NCBI GenBank assembly: GCA_015501075.1
Contig: JADNYJ010000141.1
Span: 1 to 64,000 of the forward strand
From: Gymnopilus junonius
Lineage: Eukaryota > Basidiomycota > Agaricomycetes > Agaricales > Galerinaceae
Direction: 5' to 3'
DNA length: 64,000 bases
Shown here: one piece after another, positions 57,522-64,000 of the stretch
How the letters are laid out: each line of letters opens with the position of its first letter
How positions within the stretch are numbered: position 1 is the first letter of the stretch
The notes under the pieces: model-generated
What the model was told of the DNA's origin: nothing
Database searches by the model: none
Seen by the model: only the letters and a program-made list of their open reading frames with translations
Program-made: the position numbers and the translations under genes

Positions 57522-60318
57522 ATGCCATTCAGCCGCCTCATCAACACCGCGTTCGCCACCAGCACCACCATCGTCCGTGGTCCCTCCCCCTCTGGGTCTG
57601 GGTCGGGCGGGAGAAAAGGCTTTTGCTCGCATGGCACACGTACCTTGCGAGGTGGAGCATCCTCCTCAGCACCTCCTCCACAAGCGCATTCGGCCTTCTC
57701 ACATCTCTCGAGCTCGACCTCACCCGCGCGGTTCTTCAGCACACTCGTCACGGCTGTGAAAACGGCGCTGCCGGCGGTGGTATCGCTGTCCCTCCCTCTT
57801 CCTCATCTCCCTCATCTCGCTTCGCCTCACGCTCTCGGATCCAATTTCAGCTCGAGGGCGATGTGTACCCACACCCCGCCCAAGCGCATACGGCCTCGCA
57901 AAAGACGTCTTCGGCAGACCTGGAACGCCTATTCCACGGCAACTTGGAGTATATAACGCGTATGGAGACGGACTATCCGGGTGTATTGGTTAAATCGGCG
58001 AATGAGCCTCAGAGTGCGTTTTTTTGGGTTCTCCTTTTCGCTTCTTTTGCTTTTGCTCTTGCTTTTACTCTTTTACTTTTACTTTTACTCTTACTTTTAC
58101 TTTTACTTTTACTTTACTTGAAATCTCTGACCCTCATTGTGATTTGTAGGACCTTCGATGATGATCCTAGACTGTGCAGACAGCAGGTGAGATGAGATGG
58201 TGTTAACGCGTCTACCCTCTCCCCATTCCCCTCTCATATCTCATACCTCACCTCTCTTTCGATCAGAGTAGACGAACAAGCGATGTTCTCCGCACCGCTA
58301 GGAACGGCGTTCACGACGAGTAATATCGCGAATCGGTTCAATGAGGAGGATGTCAATACGTAAGTCCAGCGTGGGCTCTTTTTCTAATTCATCTTCTTTT
58401 CTTCCTCTTCCTTGCCCGTCTTCTTCCTCCTCTTGCTTACAGCTCTTCTCTTTCCCGTGTTCCTCCTTTTTCTCTTTCCCTTCTTCTACCTCCTCTTCTT
58501 CCCCATGCCCGTTCGCATATACCCACCTTCCCTTGCACATCTTTCCCTCTTCCCTCTTCACTTCCCCTCCTCTCTCTTCACTTCCCCTCTTCCCCCTTCC
58601 TTCTTCACATCCCTCTTCCTTCCTTCCCCCTTCCCCCTTCCCCCTTCCTCTTCCCTTCCTCCCTTACTTACTCTCCCTATCCAAACAGCAATGCCGTACT
58701 CGCATTCGCCATCTCATCCCTCAAAGTCCGCCACATCGTCGTGTTGGGACATTACGGATGCGGCGGGATCGCGAATTCGATGATGATGCCCAACCCGGGA
58801 TCTGTCAGTGTCCAGGATCCGAATATGCCTAACCAGGGATCTGTACAGGATTCGATGATGCCTAACCAGGGATCTGTACAGGATTCGATCTTGCCAACGC
58901 CAACGGCAGAAGCGGCGGTACAGAGGTGGATTCAACCCGTGAGGGAGTTGTATGAGATGTCATTGAGGTATGTGTGGTTGAAATTTCTACAAAAAAATTT
59001 TTTTTCCGTTTTTGTTTTCGTTGTTGGTGGTTGGTCTTATCGGCAGCGGCGGCGGCGGCGGTCTCTTCTCCTTGCTCCCTACTTCCTCCTTTTACCTTCA
59101 TACCTTACAATGACTCCTGACACTAATTCACTACCGCGTTTTGTACTTCATTCCAGACCAGAAATCATAGCCCACCGAGAAAAAGCCAAGATGGAGCCGT
59201 TGATTGAGTTGCCGGGTATTCGTGAACGTGAGTTTGCTTTTTGCTTTTTGCTTTTTGCTTTTGGATCTTTTGCTTTTTTTTTGCATTTTTCTTTGGTTTG
59301 GCTTTAACGCCTGTGTTTACTTCCGTTCTTTCATATTCAAATACCCTTTCCTTCTTCCTTCTTTTTTCTTCTTCTTCTTCTTCTCGTCCCTCTGCGGTCG
59401 TATCGTTTATCATCATCATCTAACTTTGATCGCCCGATTTCATCTTATAATCCAACTTAATTTAATTTAATTTGTTGCCGTTCTTTCATCCTCTCATCCT
59501 TCATCCGACTTCTTCCTTCCCTTCTGCTCTTCCTCTCATTTCGTTTCCGATTTTTTTTATCTCCCTTCTTTCTTCCGCCTTTGCTCACTCTGCTTGCTTC
59601 CCTCCTGCACTAATTTATTTTCTTTTCTTTGACTAGGTCGTTTTTGTTTTTTTTTTCTCCGTTGTCTTTCGCCTTTGTTTTTTTGCCTTGTCGTGACCTT
59701 GGCCTTTGGTATCATTTCCGTTTATCTCGATTTTGGTTTTTGTTCTGATTCTGATTCTTATTCTTATTCTAATTCCAATTCTGATTCCAATCTTCATTCC
59801 TATTTTCATTCCTATTCCCATTCCCATTCTGATTCTGATTTCCCCCTTTTACCCTCCTCAAAAGCCGCATTCCGCGCTCTGATCGAGGAGAACTTGAAGC
59901 TCAACGTGAAAAAAGTCGCGAATTCCAGGGTGATCCAGGAGGTACGTTGGGTTCATTCTTTCATTGTCGCGGTCGTGTCTTCTCTTTTCCTCCTCTTCTC
60001 TCTCCTCTCCTCTCTCCTCTCCTCTCCTCTCCTCTCTTCTCTTCTCTTCTGCACGAGTACAAATCCTGACGACCCTCTTTCATTATTCCATCAAAAAAGA
60101 AATTCGCATCTTTATCACCCACGCGTGAAACCGCATCGGCATCAGCTCAAAGTTCAGAGCAGGAACCAGAGCAGGAACCAGAGCAAGACGTGTTCATCCA
60201 CGGATGGATATATGATATGGAGTCCGGACGGGTGTTTGATCTGGGCGTGTCGGTGGGTCCCCCTGGGAGGGAGGTGCCAAGGAGTCCGTTCCCGCTTGTT
60301 GGGTCGTCTCAGGTCTGA
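57522..60318 (+). CDS. beta-carbonic anhydrase, probably mitochondrial
   Basis: Eight exons all join in phase to 397 residues. It interconverts CO2 and bicarbonate with one zinc. Ligands are visible: C148 in LDCADSR with the D150-R152 dyad, then H204 and C207 in VLGHYGCGG. Residues 1-85 are serine/arginine-rich without acidic residues and end near ARFFST, a good mitochondrial presequence. The start at 57522 is the first ATG of that segment, and its exon joins cleanly (57776/57851) to LEGDVYPHP. An insert after the zinc site contains about three MPNQGSVQDS repeats (58786-58890) that are absent from typical family members. The C-terminal exon encodes IHGWIYDMESGRV, the usual family ending. Introns 4 (329 nt) and 6 (637 nt) are very long and made of simple repeats. 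Confidence 0.92.
58055..58122 (+). repeat. (CTTTTA)n-type repeat in carbonic anhydrase intron 2
   Basis: About ten degenerate TTTTAC/TTTTGC units that fill most of the intron. Confidence 0.8.
58786..58890 (+). repeat. 33-nt coding tandem repeat
   Basis: Two near-identical 33-nt units (ATGCCTAACCAGGGATCTG..) preceded by a diverged, longer unit; each encodes MPNQGSVQDS plus one residue inside the carbonic anhydrase. Confidence 0.85.
59740..59842 (+). repeat. ATTC-based hexamer repeat in carbonic anhydrase intron 6
   Basis: A long run of GATTCT, TATTCT, AATTCC, CATTCC and similar hexamers. It keeps a frame open across the intron (serine/aspartate-rich translation), but the spliced frame is much better supported by family motifs. 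Confidence 0.8.
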
Positions 60319-61234
60319 GCAGGGGCGAGGCGAAGGACAGGGGGGAGGGGAGGGCGCAAAAGGGCCGCAGATCAGAAGGGGGCCGCAGCTTAAAGAGTCG
60401 AAAGTAAATGTGGTTAACCTGCAATCAATCTTACCAGTGCGTCGTCTTTTTCCTACGTAGTTTGGTTGAGTTTTTTTTTTTGATGACGCTATCCTTCTTT
60501 CATTTTAGGATATTTGTACTACGTATATCATTTCATTTATCGTTTATCATCTGTCGTTTATAGTTCACTCGAGTTTTGTACTGGGCAGATACAGCCTCTG
60601 AGTGGAATTCATCAGCCATTTCGCTGTTTTTACATCAAGGTTGTCAGTGTTGGGTCGCGCCATGAAAATGGAATAGGTAAGAAAGGGAAAGATAAATCGC
60701 CGAAACATTAGAAACGCAAGATCTCATCCGTATTTGATTCCGAGCAGGGAATTGGTCCATATGTGATAGTCCCTTCTAACCACTTCCTACTCTAATTATT
60801 TGACGTACCCAAACAGAAAGAGGCGGAAAGACGTCGATAAGCCACATGAAAAATCAAATTCATCACACGTTTTTCTAACCAGGCCGAGGGCGCAGTGTGG
60901 AGTATTGACTGAAAGGTATATTTTAGAATCGCAACATCTAGTAAACGGTTGATTATCCCAAGATTATCCGCTTCAGTACTTCAGTAAAATCACGCCAAAT
61001 GATGATAAAACTCGCCTTTTGTAGGGTTTCGATTTGTCGAGAACACTGAGAACTATGGGAATCAGATGAGAAAGAATGGTACAAGGAGATTGACACGTAC
61101 CTGGACAAGGTATGATAATCGCTCAGGCGATGTAAGAGCGAGGGCGATCTGTTTCGTTACGGAAATCCCTGGGAACAGTTGTAACGCGATGAGCACGTGG
61201 TGAGCAACGTTACTATTCTTTTCATTTGTCACAG
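60319..61234. other. gene-free stretch
   Basis: No recognisable coding sequence apart from a possible first exon of the following pseudogene (ATG near 61068 or earlier), which I could not join in phase. Confidence 0.4.
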
Positions 61235-62951
61235 CCGACGCCAACGAACCGCGATGCTGTTCAAATTCGTTTGTTACTTGCAGAAAACCCTCTTTTTATT
61301 ATCGTTGACCTTCAGTCAGATAGTTGGGTTCAGGAACTATCGAAGGCGATTGCAGTGGAGCTTCACTCACGTGGTCGGACTGACGTCAAAATCGATGACC
61401 TCCGCCTCTTCAAGGTAAACTTGTTATTTCTCTCAAGAAAGGTGCGCATTGTGCCGGTGTCTTATAGGTGTTCACCTTCCTCATTTCCGCCTCAGCTCTC
61501 AACGAGGCTTTCGATAGTCTCTCATTCCTCCCTTCGCCGTCAGAGGCAATCAAGGATTCCGAAAATCTGGCTCGGGTGTTTGACGGGAAAGGGCCTCGTA
61601 TCCACATTGGCCGGCTTGGCGGAGCCCCTGCCGTAAATTTCAGCCCCGTCCTTGCAGCCTTGCAGCAGAATCTCGACAATCTCGAACAAGTCGAAGTTTC
61701 TGAAGATGAAGCTTCTCTTGCTGCCTCCTACATTCGTTACATTGTCGACTTTTATGCTAACGAGAACCTTCGTGAGGATACAATTAAAGGCCTAGTCGAT
61801 GGAGCGATCGGAGGGACTGGAGAATGGGCCGTTAATATGGCTGCGCTCCATGGCATCATCCTGAATATATCTGGTGGCACGACATGTTTGCTATGCTCGC
61901 CCTTGAGCTAAAGAACTCACTGGGCCTGTCTGGGGATGCTCTTTCTCAAGCCATTGTTGATTACTGCAAATTAGTATCACGAGATCAGGTTTGATATCTC
62001 ATTTCTCCCACTTAGAACCTGGCGCTCACCTTCACTTGCAGTACAAGTCTTTCCGGAAGTACTGTAATTTCCCTAGTGTCCTCATTGGTATTACAGCAAA
62101 TCGCTTTGAAATCTCCATCGCCGTTTGTGTGGGACCCGTCTACGTGACCAAGTTGCTCACGCTCGACCTTTCCATGGATTTCCATGCCTCTGATAATATT
62201 ATCTGCCTGGCCCGTGTCTTCAAGGTATTGCGACGTCATCGGCTGGAACTCGAAAAGTATTACCAGAGCGTCAAGACCTCACCACCTCCTAAACTCTCTT
62301 GCCTATTTCCCAACCCAACGCCGATCGATCTTTCCAAACCAACGCCCAAACTTAGCTACCGGAAGTTTCTTCCGCGAGCTGGTCAGCCAACGTCCCATAT
62401 TTTGGACCTGGGCAACACCCCACCACCACTGCGATGTACACTGCACCCTCGATGATACTAACGAGGAGGTTATTGTCAAGTTTGCGGCGCGTTACAATGA
62501 AGCAGCGCATCGGCTCCTTGCCAAAGTTCAACTTGCCCCGAAACTACACTTCTGTGGGCGTGTCGTTGGTGACCTATACATGGTTGATATGGAACGCGTT
62601 GATGGAATGTCTGTTTGGTAGCTCCAACAGGACAAAACCCCAATTCCTGAAGTCGTCGCAACAAAGGTCGAGGAGGCAGTGCGTCTCCTTCATGAGCAAG
62701 GTATAGTCTTTGGGGACTTACGGAGCAACAACATTCTCTATGTTGCATCTGGAGCTGAGGCTCATGCCGTTCTCATTGACTTTGATTGGCCCGGGGAGGA
62801 TGGCAAAAGCAGATATCCGGCCACCCTCAACCGTATCACTGACGGTAAGACCTGGCATGTGGATGTTTCGCCTTATCATATTATGCGTAAAGCCCATGAT
62901 TTATGGCAGCTGGAGCAACTGAAGGTGCTTTGTAAATCCAATAACACTTAA
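61235..62951 (+). pseudogene. Crinkler-like nuclease-kinase protein, broken
   Basis: The conserved sequence starts after a splice acceptor at 61234. Order: an N-terminal ubiquitin-like header (AVQIRLLLAENPLFIIVD, then DVKIDDLRLFKV, similar to the L-x-L-W-K-V end of Crinkler headers), a linker (ENLARVFDGKGPRIHIGRL), and a PD-(D/E)XK-like core with LALELKNSLG and QAIVDYCKLV (61890-61990). The C-terminus is a reduced protein-kinase fold: EEVIVKFAARYNEAAHRLL (62465), GRVVGDLYMVDMERVDG, VFGDLRSNNILYV (Asp and Asn of the catalytic loop kept) and LIDFDW in place of DFG. Breaks are a frame change near 61880, an extra C in CCCC near 62418, and a TAG (62619-62621) in the position of a glutamine codon. 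Related fungal proteins are thought to act in conflict or as secreted effectors; this copy cannot be made intact. Confidence 0.6.
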
Positions 62952-63711
62952 CTGACCTTTTTGGTTTTTTCTTCCAATGTTTACTTTGGCTGTCTTGATC
63001 CCCTCGCCATCCTGCTCGGTGTTGTCAATCCGCCATCCGCAGTATTGTCCTAACTACTTACGTCTAATTATGGACTAACTAGCTGCAACCTAGATACCAC
63101 TTCAATATGATTATTCTAATCTGTGTTCACTACGACCCTGATATCCCCATTCTTGACAAACGGTCCTTACTCGAGACGTTCGGAGTTAAATTAGTGCGCA
63201 TTTCATTGAGTTCATTCATCGTCGCCTTCTGACAAAAGTCGCCCATGGGCCATTAAGTTACTCACAGAAATGATGATTATTTCGATTTACTACACAAAGG
63301 CGGTTATATCTGCTCTATTTGAGTAAGCCCATTCAACCTCACATCATTTTCGCCCGGCTGATAGAGAGCAGTATCTGACCCCGACGAGAAGAAGATGAAA
63401 GGCCAAACTTGGTGCCGAACAGATTGGTTCTAGTTCTCTCATAGGGTACGTCAGTTTATTCCTTTGTCTATTATTATGCGAAAGCGGAAGACGCCACATC
63501 GCATGCTTGCGGAAATGGAACACCCCTTCCTTGGGTCGATGATCGTCCTCTGGACAAAGGGCTCCTGTGCTCGCTGCCGAGTATAAGAGCAAACCACTCT
63601 GGACCACTCTCTCAATATCAACGCTACACAACGCAAACCAGTACGTACCGTGTATTCCTACTCGATATTCCGCACCCACTATTCCTACTAACCCTGTCCA
63701 GTATTAGAAAA
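62952..63711. other. gene-free stretch and promoter of the next gene
   Basis: No gene. ATAAGAGCAAACCA at 63583-63596 is also present at 54204-54217 directly before the other secreted-protein gene, which suggests shared upstream sequence. Confidence 0.45.
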
Positions 63712-64000
63712 ATGCGCTTCCTACTCCTTCTCCTCCTCGTTCCCGCATGCATTGCACTGAAGACAGTCAGAGCACAAGATGATGGTCCTCTGCCGCCGGC
63801 ACCGCATTGCGCCGCCTGCTATTCAAGTAAATATCTTCAAACTTTTACTATATAGAGGTGGCTCACATATGCTCGTACTTGCTATTTTGGCTGTTTAGAC
63901 TGCATATCCGATTTGGGTGCCTGCGTGTGGGCCCTCCCACTTATAAATATCCCTGATGATATTTTGGGATGCATCGGGAACCTTACGTCGTGCGCAGGGG
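63712..64000 (+). CDS. small secreted cysteine-rich protein, 3' end outside the window
   Basis: Exon 1 (63712-63826) encodes a strong signal peptide (MRFLLLLLLVPACIALKTVR) and HCAACYSN. Exon 2 starts at 63899 and runs off the window. Cysteines at 33, 36, 40, 47, 63 and 70 give C-x3-C-x6-C-x15-C-x6-C from C36 on, nearly the same as the gene at 54217. The intron again sits in phase 1 of the asparagine codon before the second shared cysteine. An N-glycosylation site (NLT) lies between the last two cysteines. Function is unknown; it is very probably a paralogue of the 54-kb gene. Confidence 0.7.

Noticed and set aside
59675..60460. 261-codon frame starting in the carbonic anhydrase intron
   Set aside because: The upstream half is the translated hexamer repeat; splice sites at 59227 and 59864 keep the carbonic anhydrase frame exactly in phase.

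Overview
The window is nuclear DNA of a basidiomycete fungus, most likely an Agaricomycete. The grounds are multi-exon genes with 50-65 nt GT-AG introns (plus a few of 250-640 nt), a DUF6593 protein, F-box and orphan multi-TM membrane families typical of mushroom-forming fungi, a fungal group III G-alpha gene, an intron-bearing tRNA-Ala, and small cysteine-rich secreted proteins. Gene density is low on the left half, where diverged repeats and broken genes dominate, and normal on the right half.

Layout. 0-13.5 kb: the 3' end of an unrecognised gene, then a telomere-like CCCTAA-rich stretch. Next comes an array of four elements that each fold as a complete type I hammerhead ribozyme (2126-2709), the left arm of a 1.1-kb inverted repeat, and several kilobases of diverged tandem duplications. 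13.5-24.2 kb: an importin beta (Pse1/Kap121/IPO5 type) gene, a convergent membrane-protein gene, two SRPK kinase relics, an HNH-nuclease gene, and a second decayed copy of the importin 3' half plus the membrane gene (segmental duplication). 24.2-35 kb: the right arm of the inverted repeat, a broken membrane-protein gene and a broken F-box gene. 35-42 kb: DUF6593 protein, CDP-alcohol phosphotransferase (Kennedy pathway), VOC/glyoxalase protein, and a second HNH-family gene. 42-51.7 kb: group III G-alpha subunit inside long, low-complexity flanks. 51.8-64 kb: a divergent G-alpha-like gene, a small secreted protein, exosome subunit Rrp46, tRNA-Ala(CGC), a probably mitochondrial beta-carbonic anhydrase, a Crinkler-like nuclease-kinase pseudogene, and the start of a second small secreted protein with the same cysteine framework as the first.

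The housekeeping genes belong to unrelated pathways (nuclear import, phospholipid synthesis, cAMP-linked G-protein signalling, RNA exosome, bicarbonate metabolism) and show no operon-like logic. What ties the window together is duplication and decay: inverted repeat, segmental duplication, paralogous HNH genes, paralogous secreted proteins and paralogous G-alpha genes. The most striking item is the hammerhead array next to telomere-like repeats. It fits a remnant of a telomere-associated Penelope-like retroelement (Coprina-type), although no reverse transcriptase is visible here. Several conserved genes carry single-base frame changes, many in homopolymers, so part of the apparent decay may be assembly error. 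In-frame nonsense codons show that some of it is real.
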